From contig NW_024882915.1 in NCBI RefSeq assembly GCF_019059575.1, positions 62,001 through 126,000 of the forward strand: a stretch of DNA of 64,000 nt. The letters run 5' to 3'. Below the pieces are notes generated by a model. It had not been told where the DNA came from and ran no database searches. It saw only the letters and a program-made list of their open reading frames with translations. Positions 1 through 10,067 of this stretch are shown piece after piece (the first letter of the stretch is position 1; every line of letters begins with the position of its first letter). The stretch is from Amphibalanus amphitrite (Eukaryota; Arthropoda; Thecostraca; Balanomorpha; Balanidae). Made by a program: the position numbers and the translations under genes.

Positions 1-752
1 GTTTTACTGGTTTTAGCAATCGCATCTCGATAACTTAATTGACCTATACATTTTGATGAAAATTGGTCACCTTAATTGTATGCAGTCCGTACCTTTCGAT
101 GAAAATTGGTCGCCTTAATTGTATGCAGTCCGTGAATATTAACAGGTTGTTGTCTGTTGATGCTGATATGAGCGTTCCTTTCAAGGCAGGACAATCCGAC
201 AATCACACAATTGCCTCTCGTTCCAACTTCCACCTATCTAAAAGAAACGACGCGCTTTACTATTGTACCAATTGTACCATACAATACGCTTGAACTATAA
301 TAAAAGTGTGAAATCGCTAATAGTACCCGTGACGGAATCAATTGATGAGAAACGTCTCCCTACACAATATAGGAAATTTGAACAAGCGAACCTTTCGTAT
401 CGATAACATTCCGGGTTACTATATTTGTTGAAATAATTCCAGTAAACTGCGCCTGGGACAGCCAGTTGTCTCGAAAGATCATATAAAGCTGCCTCATGAC
501 AACCTTATGATGCGAGCGAGCTCCCACCTAGTACGTAAGTGTCAACGGATGTGTGTCAGATTTCAGCCAAGCATGCCCGTGTGACCAGCTGAGTCGCGGT
601 TGCGGGCCATGGGAATCCCCATCAGTCGCGCAATGGAGGCAGTCTCGCTTCAATGTCCAATGATGCAGGTTATATTGTGCAGCATCCTGCTTAATTGTGT
701 ACAGCTGTTTGTAAATATTATCTCATGTATGTAATGACTGATTATCCAGGTG
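1..752. other. unannotated intergenic/intronic sequence
   Basis: AT-rich, non-repetitive sequence with many stops in all frames. A short direct repeat (GATGAAAATTGGTC followed by a CCTTAATTGTATGCAGTCCGT-like stretch) occurs twice between about 54 and 133. No convincing exon, RNA gene or transposon end is visible. Confidence 0.5.
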
Positions 753-759
753 TCATTGA

Positions 760-1395
760 CTTTGTCTCTTTGACTTGTCCTTTTGAGTTTTTGGATTTTG
801 GCTTTTTTCCTTTGGATTTTTCGTAATTTGACTTAATGTCCTGTTGACTTTTCGTCTTTTGACCTTTGTCCTCTTTACTTTTTGTCCTTTTGACTTTTTG
901 TCCCTTTGATTTTTTGTCCTTTTGACTTTTTGGACTTTGACCATATGTCTTTTTGACTTTTTGACCTTTTGACTTTTTATTTTGACTTCATGCCCGGTTG
1001 ACTTGTTGTTTTTTGACTTTTTGTCCTTTTGACTTTCTGTCCTTTAGGTTTTTTGGATTTTGACTTTATGTCCTGTTCACTTTTTGTCTTTCGACTTTTG
1101 TCCTTTTTACTTTTTGGCAATTTGACTTTTTGCCGTTTTTACTTTTTGTCTTTTGACCTTAAGTCCATTTGACTTTTTGTCTTTTGACTTCTATGCTAGT
1201 TGACTTTTTGTTCATTGACTTTTTGGCAAGTTCACTTTTTATCTTTTGACGTTTTATCCTTTTTGACTTTTTGCCTTTTGACTTTCTTCTTTGTTGACCT
1301 TTTACCTGTTGACTTTTAAGATTTTTGACTTCTTGCTTTTGACGTAATGTCTGTTGACTAATCATCCTTTTACCTTTTATCATTTGACTTTTTGT
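760..1395. repeat. degenerate TTTTGACTTTTTGTCC tandem repeat
   Basis: About 630 bp of imperfect repeats of a 15-17 bp pyrimidine-rich unit, TTTTGACTTTTTGTCC. The lysine-rich open frames on the minus strand here (for example 753-944 and 1159-1383) only reflect this composition and are not genes. The copies are diverged, so the array looks old. Confidence 0.85.
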
Positions 1396-2696
1396 CCGGA
1401 ACCCACCTAACTTGAGATGGTATTTGCTAATAGTGTCAGAAAAGAAGTGATTGTAGACATTTTTAGGAATATGAGCTCCGTTTCATGCGTGTTCCAGTGG
1501 TCATTTTGTCACATGTCCCATAGTGTAATAAATGGAAACTGTTGTTCCCTTTTGAAGGTACTCGCGGATGCAGAAAGCGTTGGACCTAATTATTAAACGC
1601 ACCCTCCTATCAGCGACGCACGAAATCGACAAATATCATCCTTTTTAGAACAGGAGGAAACGAAAATTTGTGAACATAGCTGTACCTACAACAGTGCATA
1701 AGGAATTGAAATTCTTGGAGTTTTTGAAATTCGGAGAAACTAAAGTTGTCGACAGGTATGCCCCCTTGCACGTCAAAGACCGCCTAAAAAACAAACGTCT
1801 ACAAATGAAGGCAGTATTCGTATGTTCGTTGTAATTGCAGCAGCCTAGCAACATGCATTGCGGTCCGATGGCGAATTACACTCGTGCTCAAAAACTATGC
1901 CGGTAACTGCCAATGCACTTAGGTCATAGGTGAGGAGAGGAAGTGTTATGTTATATGTCAACATCATAGAAATGGCTTCATCTGAGCTGTGCCTATTGTA
2001 CATAATTCAACCAATCTATGCATTTCGTTTCTTGCAATCTACTCATGCTTTCACTCCAGCTTCAGAGTAATCATCCCATATTGTATGTCTTAAGATATTG
2101 ATTTCTATGGCGGTTTGCAATTGCTAGCCACGTCTCACCTCAGTTTGGTGGCCCCGCATCGGCCCACTCGGCCGCTCTAAAATTGACTTACGGAGGAGGA
2201 TGGTGGCTTTTATTTTAGCTTCTCCGCTGACTGCGGGGAGCGCCGTCGCCGAGGTAGGAGCAATAATTAGCTTATGTTTGGGACTAATTTCCACGCTTAA
2301 CTAACATTTTAATGTTATTTTAATTAATTCATGTTAATCTTTGACGCATTCTCTTTCTATTGATACCATCCACCGGTCTGAGAATTACTGCCTTGCTGCG
2401 TAAGGGCCGATAAAAGATCACGCTTTTAGGGGTATCTCTTCAACATGGGGCAGGAGCAATAAATAAAGCGCTCTAATTTTAGCTTATTTCCCTGGTATGT
2501 CACCAACTGATAGGCCGTCTCCAAGTCGCCCATGAATGTGATGTATACGGCTCTCAGCGCTTTCCACCCCTACCGTTTCTCTGACTTCCAGAAATTCGTA
2601 GTATTCTACCGGTCGGGTCAGGGTTCATGAATTTGACCGTTCAAGGTTGACACAGGACCAGGCCTCTGTAGCCGTGCGTCAGACTAGCTGTGTACG
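1396..2696. other. no gene recognised
   Basis: About 1.3 kb of mixed-composition sequence without a recognisable exon, RNA or mobile-element end. Confidence 0.4.
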
Positions 2697-2697
2697 A

Positions 2698-2880
2698 GTC
2701 CGGCTGTGTATTTCTGAGGGTGTGTGTTTCTGAGGGTGTGTATTTCTGAGGGTGTGTATCTGAGGGTGTGTGTTTCTGAGGGTGTATCTGAGGGTGTGTG
2801 TTTCTGAGGGTGTATCTGAGGGTGTGTGTTTCTGAGTGTGTATCTGAGGGTGTGTGTGTGTGTGTTTCTGAGTGTGTATC
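2698..2880. repeat. GTGTGTTTCTGAGG minisatellite
   Basis: Short tandem repeats built from GTGTGTTTCTGAGG and GTGTATCTGAGG variants, followed by a GT run near 2850. Open frames over it on both strands are compositional. Confidence 0.85.
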
Positions 2881-3004
2881 GGCTTCTCAGTGTATATGTG
2901 GAGCCTGGGGGTGTCTGAGGCCGTGGGCAGCGGGTGGCACACGACGGCCCGCTGCCAGTGTCACAGCCACCGGAGAGGGTGGGTCAGCGGGAGCGGCGCC
3001 CCGT

Positions 3005-3145
3005 CCCGGCCGTGACCCGGCAGAGGTCACACCCCTCCCGGCCGTGACCCGGCAGAGGTCACACCCCTCCCGGCCGTGACCCGGCAGAGGTCACAGAGTC
3101 ACCGGCCGTGACCCGGCAGAGGTCACAGAGTCACCGGCATGACAC
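3005..3145. repeat. 32-bp minisatellite, about four copies
   Basis: The motif CCGTGACCCGGCAGAGGTCA recurs with a period of 32 bp at about 3011, 3043, 3075 and 3107, followed by a partial copy. The unit contains AGGTCA, a hexamer that is also abundant in the nearby TTAA elements. Whether the two are related is unknown. Confidence 0.9.
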
Positions 3146-3434
3146 AGCCGAGTGTCCGGGGTCGTGCGACCCAGTGCTACGGATATATTTTGCTCTTTGG
3201 ATGGATAGCTTGCCAACTTATGCTTTCGAAAGCTAAGCTTTGCGCTGTTGAGAGCGCCTGAGCATTGATGTTTTGTTGATGTTTTGAGCATTGTCTGTTT
3301 GTGACAGACTGTACTGTTCGAATAGACGAAGAGCGCATGCAGTGTTTGCTTGTGCTAGACGGAAGGTGTTAGCGGGGCAGATGCTGCTCTCTGCAGTATT
3401 CAACCGATAGTTCCATACACAATGCAGTTCACAT

Positions 3435-4623
3435 TTAACCCGCGCCCCACTGGGGTCTGCGTATAACACGCCCTACTGGGGGGGGGAGGGCTCTTCATAG
3501 CCCCCCCCCCTCCTAACTCTGAAACTACTGGGCCGATCGTCAAAATTCAAACGGCGTCTGATAGCTCCGGAAAAACTGTCGAGCGAAACCTAATTTCATT
3601 GCCCTCGAGGTCACCGATGACGTCACAGGTCAGGTCAAATTAAAAATTATTAGCATTTTGGCTTGTTCACATTTTGGGCTCTGGCCGCCGTCTTACAATT
3701 CAGATCAAGCTCATTTTTTGTTTATACACTCGTGAACAGATGCTCTAGATACCCTGAGGGTACCAAACTTGTAATTTGATTTTCAGGTCAGAGTCAGGTC
3801 ATCACAGGTCATGGAAATATTATATCATGCGTCGGTCATGTGCCACATGTTTTATGGTCCATTTGGGCCATAGATTTCGAATTTAATCTCGTCTGAGTCA
3901 TTTGAAGTCATTTTGAGTCTAATTCAGCTTAGGTCAGGTCACTTTCAGGTCAAAAAAGGTCAAATTTTGAAGTTAAAATTTTTCAACGAAAAAGGCGTTC
4001 ATTAGATGAAGTTTGAGCTCAGGAACACGATGGTGCTATTTATATTGGTGTTCGATGTCAAATACGTACTGAAAAATTGATTTGAAAAATTAATAATTGT
4101 GAGTTTTTTGCAATAATGCGTATAGCTTGGCTTTTTTTGAAAATATTTAGCTAAAAATTGCTAGAGTAAGTCATAAGCATGCGTTCTATCACATATATTC
4201 CTTTTTCGAAAAGTAAAAAACTTTTTTGAAAAAATATAAAAAAAAATTTGAATTTCATTTTATAAAATTTCCAAAATTTTCAAAATTTTGAAAGTCCGAG
4301 AAGGCAGTTTGGTAGCGCAGTCTATTCTGAGTATTTTCATGCAAAAAAAAATTGGATCTAGCTTAAAAACTGAGCTCTGGGAGCGATTGCCCTGGTTCGA
4401 TGTTTTGCGTCGAAATCGGCCGAACATGACGTCACTCTGACGTCATTTCCGGCCGACCTATGGTAGCTACGAAGTTCATATTTTGACACAAGGTGTCAAA
4501 TTGATGCAGCCGAAGGTACTGAAAGTTTGGCGTCGATACGAGCGGTTTGGAAGTTATTGTAGAAAAACTGGAGGGGGGGGGGCTATGAATAGCCCCCCCC
4601 CCCCCCAGTGGGGCGCGGGTAAA
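3435..4623. mobile_element. TTAA element A1 (piggyBac-like non-autonomous)
   Basis: The left end reads TTAA then CCCGCGCCCCACTGGGG. The right end is its reverse complement, AGTGGGGCGCGGG, followed by a slightly decayed TTAA (TAAA). Just inside each end is a G-tract/C-tract hairpin whose loop is CTATGAATAG on the right and a variant on the left. The interior is non-coding, with scattered AGGTCA motifs and a paired TGACGTCA near the right end. TTAA target duplication plus CCC termini is characteristic of piggyBac; Kolobok elements also use TTAA, so the superfamily is inferred. Paralogues are A2 (from 48542), A3 (to 29385) and a fragment at 24806. Confidence 0.8.
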
Positions 4624-4828
4624 GAAGCAAGCTAATTTGATGATCGGTTTGTGGGAGTTAACACTTAACTTATGGAGAATGTTTCTAGGTTTGTATTTTG
4701 TGGTAAACATGATTCTCTAAAACCGAAGAGAGCTACGATTCCTTGCTGAGAGTTATGACGTAGGTAGGTACTTTTTGCGGCCTTGGGTAAGACGGCTGAC
4801 ATTGGCTGCCTTGCATTCACTGTATCAG

Positions 4829-4949
4829 GTCTCTGAGCTGGCCGAGCTGCGGGTGGACGAGGCGTGCCGAACCGGCAGGGGCTGCCACCCGCCCGCTGTC
4901 TCATCCACCGGACGACAGAGCGCTAACCGGTTTCTGAGCCGGTGGCCGG
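4829..4949 (+). CDS. candidate internal exon, unknown gene
   Basis: A 121-bp open segment begins after an acceptor-like TGTATCAG and ends at CCGG before GTGAGC, a good donor. In the open frame it starts in phase 0, ends in phase 1, and encodes VSELAELRVDEACRTGRG and onward, with no stops. No family is recognised. A tandem array begins about 60 bp downstream, right after a second donor-like GGAG/GTGAGC at about 5007. This resembles the repeat-beside-exon pattern seen with the better-supported gene at 24.5-37.4 kb. Without transcript data or homology it remains a candidate. Confidence 0.3.
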
Positions 4950-5012
4950 GTGAGCGGTAAAAACCCGCCCGGACGAACGGAGAGAGGCGCCGTGCAGCTC
5001 TCGGAGGTGAGC

Positions 5013-5488
5013 TACCACAGACTGCACGGAACGCCACAGACCGCACGGAACGCCAGAGAGCTACACAGACTACCACAGACTGCACGGAACGCCAGAGAGC
5101 TACACAGACTGCACGGAACGCCAGAGAGCTACACAGACTACCACAGACTGCACGGAACGCCACGGACTGCACGGAACGCCACAGACTGCACGGAACGCCA
5201 GAGAGCTACACAGACTCCACAGACTGCACGGAACGCCAGAGAGCTACACAGACTACCACAGACTGCACGGAACGCCACGGACTGCACGGAACGCCACAGA
5301 CTGCACGGAACGCCAGAGAGCTACACAGACTCCACAGACTGCACGGAACGCCAGAGATCTCCAGAGACGACTGCAGACCCCCCGCAGACCTAAAGAAACC
5401 TCCAGGGACTCCACAGACCTCCACAGACCTCCACAAACTACCACAGACTACTACAGACTACTACAGGCCATCACAGACTCCACAGTCC
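5013..5488. repeat. GACTGCACGGAACGCCA tandem array
   Basis: Complex tandem repeat made of GACTGCACGGAACGCCA, GAGAGCTACACA and GACTACCACA modules, grading into CCTCCACAGA-type units after about 5400. It resumes at 6051 after a LINE insertion. Open frames on both strands (147 and 115 codons, for example) come from the absence of stops in the unit. Confidence 0.9.
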
Positions 5489-5495
5489 TACATAG

Positions 5496-6050
5496 TTCAA
5501 GTTCAAGTTCGTTTATTCACGTCGAATCCGCTCTCATGCGGCTTTTCACCAACGCACGTGGAAATGGTAAAACGGGAGATGGAGAACACACACTCATCAT
5601 ACATAACTACATCAGAAATTCACGTCATCATCGGGAAGATTCACTACACCGTTAACTATGGCGATTATGTCTGGGTCGCCAGCAGGTGCGCCCTGACTGC
5701 TCGTTTAAAGGACGACTGGCCATCATACGTCGCACAGAACTCATTGAATGCATTGGCACCGCTATACACTAACTGCCTTCTACCCGCCTCGGTGCGTATC
5801 CGAGGTAGACGCAACCGCTGTGCGTACCGGGTGTTATGGCCGTGATCGTCTGCGGTTTCCATCCTGGATGCGATATTCGTCGGCTGTCCAGTTTGTCGAA
5901 TGGTTCGCACGATACATATTCTGTGATAACGGGCTAGGTTTGTCGCGCTCAACCACTTCAAATCTTTCAGCACATCGGTCACATGACTGTACTTCCGGCG
6001 CCCGCTTATTACTTATTACTCGCGCACTGAAATTCAGTACTCAACTGAAT
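5496..6050 (-). mobile_element. 5'-truncated LINE inserted in the tandem array
   Basis: A 555-bp insertion flanked by a 7-bp direct repeat TACATAG (5489-5495 and 6051-6057) interrupts the tandem array. On the minus strand the 3' end carries a repetitive GAACTTGAACTTGAAC-type tail after the motif GAATAAAC, as in non-LTR retrotransposons with short-repeat 3' tails. A coding remnant matching the C-terminal end of a LINE ORF2 lies upstream of the tail. Together these indicate target-primed insertion of a 5'-truncated copy. Confidence 0.75.
5665..5982 (-). pseudogene. C-terminal fragment of a LINE ORF2
   Basis: About 105 codons open to a stop, including LKWLSATNLARYHRICIV and a distal basic segment ending FKRAVRAHLL. 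This spacing (a LKWL-type start, a hydrophobic pair, a basic block, and a final FK-R-hxL motif) is the familiar tail of ORF2 after the reverse transcriptase in CR1/Jockey-related LINEs. The endonuclease and reverse transcriptase domains are absent, so the copy is dead on arrival. The clade cannot be assigned from this fragment. Confidence 0.6.
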
Positions 6051-6235
6051 TACATAGACCTCCACAGGCTCCACAGACTACTACAGACTACTAAAGGCTT
6101 CCACGGACTCCACAGACCTACACGGACTTCCACAATCCATCACAGACTACTACAGACTACTACAGGCCACCACAGACTCCACAGACTCAGACTCTACAGA
6201 CTCCACAGACCTCCGCAGACTCCCTAGATCTCCCT
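6051..6235. repeat. continuation of CACAGACTACTACAGAC array
   Basis: Continuation of the 5013-5488 array beyond the LINE insertion, made of CTACAGACTA, CTCCACAGAC and CCACAGGC-type units. Confidence 0.8.
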
Positions 6236-6371
6236 CAGACCGGGAGTGAAACCAGAGCCAGCAGCACGCTACGCCACCGCACCGCGGTGCCAGCGGTGGC
6301 AGCTTTCCACCGCTGTGGCACCGGCCGCGCCCGACTCAATATCCATCGACCAAGACGTGACTGCTGCATTG

Positions 6372-6482
6372 TGTGCGGCACAATACTGCTGTGCGCGGCA
6401 CAAAACAGCACTGCGCGGCACAATACTGCTGTGGGCGGCACAAAACAGCAGTGCGCGGCACAACACAGCTGTGGGGGGGGGG
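6372..6482. repeat. about 20-bp GCGCGGCACAATACTGCTGT repeat
   Basis: Five to six imperfect units of GCGCGGCACAATACTGCTGT or the variant with AAAACAGC, ending in a G-run at 6472-6485. All frames are open across it, which explains the overlapping short open frames on both strands. Confidence 0.85.
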
Positions 6483-6560
6483 GGGCACAATACAGCTGGG
6501 ACGGCGCAGCGGCCGGCGTTTGTTCTGGAGAAAGGTGACCGCAAGTTGTGACACACCACG

Positions 6561-6722
6561 TGTCACTGAACTCTTCTGTCCGTGTCATGACATATTGCAT
6601 GTCACTGAACTCTTCTGTCCGTGTCATGACATATTGCGTGTCACTGAACTCTTCTGTCCGTGTCATGACATATTGCGTGTCACTGAACTCTTCTGTCCGT
6701 GTCATGACATATTGCGTGTCAC
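6561..6722. repeat. 39-bp minisatellite, four copies
   Basis: Four copies of a 39-bp unit beginning TGTCACTGAACTCTTCTGTC (6561, 6600, 6639, 6678) and a partial fifth. The period is a multiple of three, so open frames persist through it, but the surrounding sequence gives no gene support. Confidence 0.9.
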
Positions 6723-6794
6723 TGCTGACCGTGGCCCGTGATGAAACTGAAGGGAACATACCGGCGGGACTTGTATCAAGATGAACCGCAGCCG

Positions 6795-7186
6795 CACTGG
6801 CCGGGACTGACTGGGACTGACCGGGACTGGGACTGACCGGGACTGACCGGGACTGACCGGGACTGGCCGGGACTGACCGGGACTGACCGGGACTGGGACT
6901 GACCGGGACTGACCGGGACTGACCGGGACTGGCCGGGACTGACCGGGACTGGCACTGACCGGGACTGGGACCGGGACTGACCGGGACCGGGACTGACCGG
7001 GACTGACTGGGACTGGCCGGGACTGACCGGGACTGGGACTGACCGGGACTGACCGGGACCGGGACTGGCCGGGACTGACGGACTGACCGGGACTGGGACT
7101 GACCGGGACTGACCGGGACTGACCGGGACTGACCGGGACTGGCCGGGACCGGGACTGACCGGGACTGACCGGGACTGACGGACTGG
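6795..7186. repeat. GGGACTGACC decamer satellite
   Basis: About 390 bp of GGGACTGACC/GGGACTGGCC units with occasional 6-bp GGGACT insertions. The long serine/proline/valine-rich open frames on the minus strand (up to 374 codons from 7359) are readings of this array and its neighbours in stop-free phases, not a protein. Confidence 0.95.
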
Positions 7187-7189
7187 GTA

Positions 7190-8000
7190 AAAACCGACCA
7201 ATGATCCCTGACCAGTGATCCCTCTTTGTAACCACGGCAGGGTAACAACCGACCAATGATCCCTGACCACGGCAGGGTAACAGCCGACCAATTATCCCTG
7301 ACAAAGCAGGGTAACAAACGACCAATGATCCCTGACCAGTGATCCCTCAGGTTAACCACGGCAGGGTAACAACCGACCGATGATCCCTGAACAGTGATCC
7401 CTCTGTGTAACCACGGCAGGGTAACAACCGACCAATTATCCCTGACCAGTGATCCCTCAGGTTAACCACGGCAGGGTAACAACCGACCGATGATCCCTGA
7501 ACAGTGATCCCTCTGTGTAACCACGGCAGGGTAACAACCGACCAATTATCCCTGACCAGTGATCCCTCAGGTTAACCACGGCAGGGTAACAACCGACCGA
7601 TGATCCCTGAACAGTGATCCCTCTGTGTAACCACGGCAGGGTAACAACCGACCAATTATCCCTGACCAGTGATCCCTCAGGTTAACCACGGCAGGGTAAC
7701 AACCGACCGATGATCCCTGAACAGTGATCCCTCTGTGTAACCACGGCAGGGTAACAACCGACCAATTATCCCTGACCAGTGATCCCTCAGGTTAACCACG
7801 GCAGGGTAACAGCCGACCAATTATCCCTGACAAAGCAGGGTAACAACCGACCAATGATCCCTGACCAGTGATCCCTCAGGTTAACCACGGCAGGGTAACA
7901 GCCGACCAATTATCCCTGACAAAGCAGGGTAACAACCGACCAATGATCCATGACCAAAGCAGGGTAACAACCGATCAATTATCCCTGACCAGTGCTCCCT
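7190..8000. repeat. 55/110-bp tandem array
   Basis: Higher-order tandem repeat. A 110-bp unit, made of two related halves of about 55 bp, recurs with GTTAACCACGGCAGGGTAAC at 7351, 7461, 7571, 7681 and 7791, with less regular copies at both margins. Each unit contains TGATCCCTCAG, which resembles a splice acceptor. The copy nearest 8010 reads TGCTCCCTCAG and is followed by a possible exon. Confidence 0.95.
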
Positions 8001-8040
8001 CAGGTTAGCCACGGCAGAGTAACATGTCGAGCTGTCTCAG

Positions 8041-8149
8041 CAGTCAGCTGGGCCGAACTGGGCCGCCCCGGCCGGATACACACCGATCAGGAAAGTGGCT
8101 GCACCGCTCGCCGAATGGACCGAGATTCACACCGGGAAAACAACCGCCC
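8041..8149 (+). CDS. weak candidate exon after the 110-bp array
   Basis: A 109-bp segment lies between an acceptor-like GAGCTGTCTCAG and a donor-like CCC/GTGTAC. In the frame starting CAG TCA GCT it encodes SAGPNWAAPAGYTPIRK and onward without a stop. It is GC-rich compared with the flanks and sits at the edge of a tandem array. Splice signals are only moderate, other frames are also open, and no homologue is recognised. Confidence 0.2.
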
Positions 8150-8153
8150 GTGT

Positions 8154-8892
8154 ACATACATCCTGTTATTAACCCGGCAGGCTCATTACTGGGTACTGAG
8201 GAAGGTGCAGTTCTGTAAATCATACAACGGGTACACAGTGCAGTTCTGTAAACTGTGTAGCGGGTGTACAGCGCAATTATGTAAATCGTATAAGTGGTTA
8301 CTGTTTTCATAAGTGGTTACTGCTTTCATATTCTGTTGGTATCATTAATATCTTGTGAATATACAGCTTTGGATTTGTTTAACATTCCTTGTAAGTAAGC
8401 GATCTAAACAGGCATAATTATCGTCGTCGTAGTTATCGCAAAATTGTAAATGGAATTGGCTTATTTTTGTCGTTGAGGTGCAGTCTAAAGGAATGACCAA
8501 ACATCTTTAAAAAATGCGCATGCAAAAATGAACACCTCCGGCAGTCCCTCCCACAATAGCCATCACATTATGCTTCATTGCAAAAAAAGCAACAGCTTTT
8601 GAGTTGAGTCAGCAGTGCTTTGCGGTGCTCCACTGCTGCAGACCCTGAGGCGGTCAAAGCACTGTCCGCCTCTGTTCAGGCAGGCGTGACTGCGTCATTG
8701 GTGCGCTTTGGCAGTAGGTTTCCACACAGTTTTGCCCCTTTGGTCGTACACGGCATGACTATATCGATAATCACGACTGAGCATTGAATTTCCGACGGAC
8801 ATAGCAGCAGGAATGGGCGCGTTCTTTGTTTTCATTTGCTTGTTATACAGCTTGGAGTCGTACAGGCCAAATATAGGCGAAATACGGCGGTA
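8154..8892. other. no gene recognised
   Basis: Unique sequence, moderately AT-rich, with the motif CAGTTCTGTAAA repeated three times near 8208-8285. No exon or transposon end is evident. Confidence 0.4.
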
Positions 8893-10067
8893 TTAACCTT
8901 CCAGGCGGTGGGGGGGGGGGCATATGTTACCACCCTGTCGCATTTTTTGCGTGTGAATAAAAAACCGCGGCGCCTAGCGCCGCGCCGCTTGGGGTAGCTT
9001 TTGGTACATCAATTTTGGACAATGTGTGAAATTTTTGACCCCAGGTCATGTCAGGTCAGGTCACCAGGTCAAGTTAACTGACCAAGCCTAAAAAAGTTTG
9101 CAATCATGTCCAGCCTGCAGTGTTTGTCAGAAAGGTTTTAAACTTGGTGGATTGCATGATGTTATAGGCGCCTACAATTTGTATATCTCGGATTTTTTAT
9201 ATCCGTGACCTAAGGTCAGGTCAGTGGCGTGACCTTTCCATTAAAAGTCAATGGAGAAAAATGAAAATGCCCCTAGATCCGTGTGTATGTATACATAGGA
9301 ACAGTCTAAATATTTCAGAATCACAATGATTTGGACCACTCGTGTTGACCAAGGTGTCATTTTTTGCTGATAGCCTCTAGAAAGGTCATCCGAGGTCATT
9401 TGAGGCTACAAACATCTTTTTGCCAATAACTCGCGATTGGAAAGAGATAGAACGCTGGGGATGGTCTCATTGTGTTTGTCTTGCCAAGACGCATCGACTG
9501 ATATGCAACATGACCTTTTCCGGTCAGGTCATGACCTTGACCTGAGGTCAAATTTTCAGGTTGACCTTTCAAGGTCAAATTATACTTCATTCGACGCGTC
9601 TCGGCGAGAGGAGCACGATTCTGGCAATAGAAATGTCGTGGCTTTTTGTTGTCAAAAGTTATTGTCAAAAACACTTCGTAAAAACAGCTATTTTTGGAGT
9701 TTTTGCCCTCTGGAGGCTAAACCCGTGACCTGAGGTCAATTTTGATAATGACCTTTTCAAAAGAAGAGTTCAAGAGCTATCGATTGCTTTTCCATGCGTT
9801 TTTCTAGCTACTATAGTTCCTGAGGTAACGGCATGTTTTCTGAAAAATATAATGACCATTGGCAAATTTTGACCTTTGATGACCTCTGGTGACCCCAATA
9901 TTGCTCTAAGATGAAAAATGACTGAAATACTTTCACACGTACGCATTGAGAGCTATCGACTGCTTTTTACCGCGTCTTTCTAGCCCTCTTAGTTTTTTTA
10001 GTTAGAGGTGGGTAGTAACATATGCCCCCCCCCCCCCCCACCCACTAGGGCGAAGTTGGCTGAGACC
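8893..10067. mobile_element. TTAA element B (family B)
   Basis: Begins with TTAACCTTCCAGG, then a G-tract and CATATGTTACC. The right subterminal part (GTAACATATG followed by a C-tract and CTAGGGCGAAGTTGGC) mirrors the left. The extreme right end is missing: it runs to CCACTG and then directly into another element, whereas the paralogue Q (34448-36457) continues to GGAGTGCGGGTTAA. The interior is rich in AGGTCA/TGACCT. It holds the empty TA site (9182-9183) that in Q is occupied by a 902-bp TA element. Confidence 0.75.

Noticed and set aside
2300-2360. Possible small RNA or promoter AT-rich block
   Set aside because: Only base composition supports it.
4825-5444. Open frames on both strands over the GACTGCACGG array
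   Set aside because: Repeat-derived, with no splice or domain support apart from the small candidate exon at 4829-4949.
6235-7359. 374-codon minus-strand frame and overlapping 207- and 171-codon frames
   Set aside because: They cover the GGGACTGACC decamer, 39-bp and 20-bp arrays; repeated SRSVPV-type peptides reflect the repeat only.
7190-8000. CRISPR-like regular repeats
   Set aside because: The 110-bp units are contiguous without unique spacers and the genome is eukaryotic; it is an ordinary satellite.
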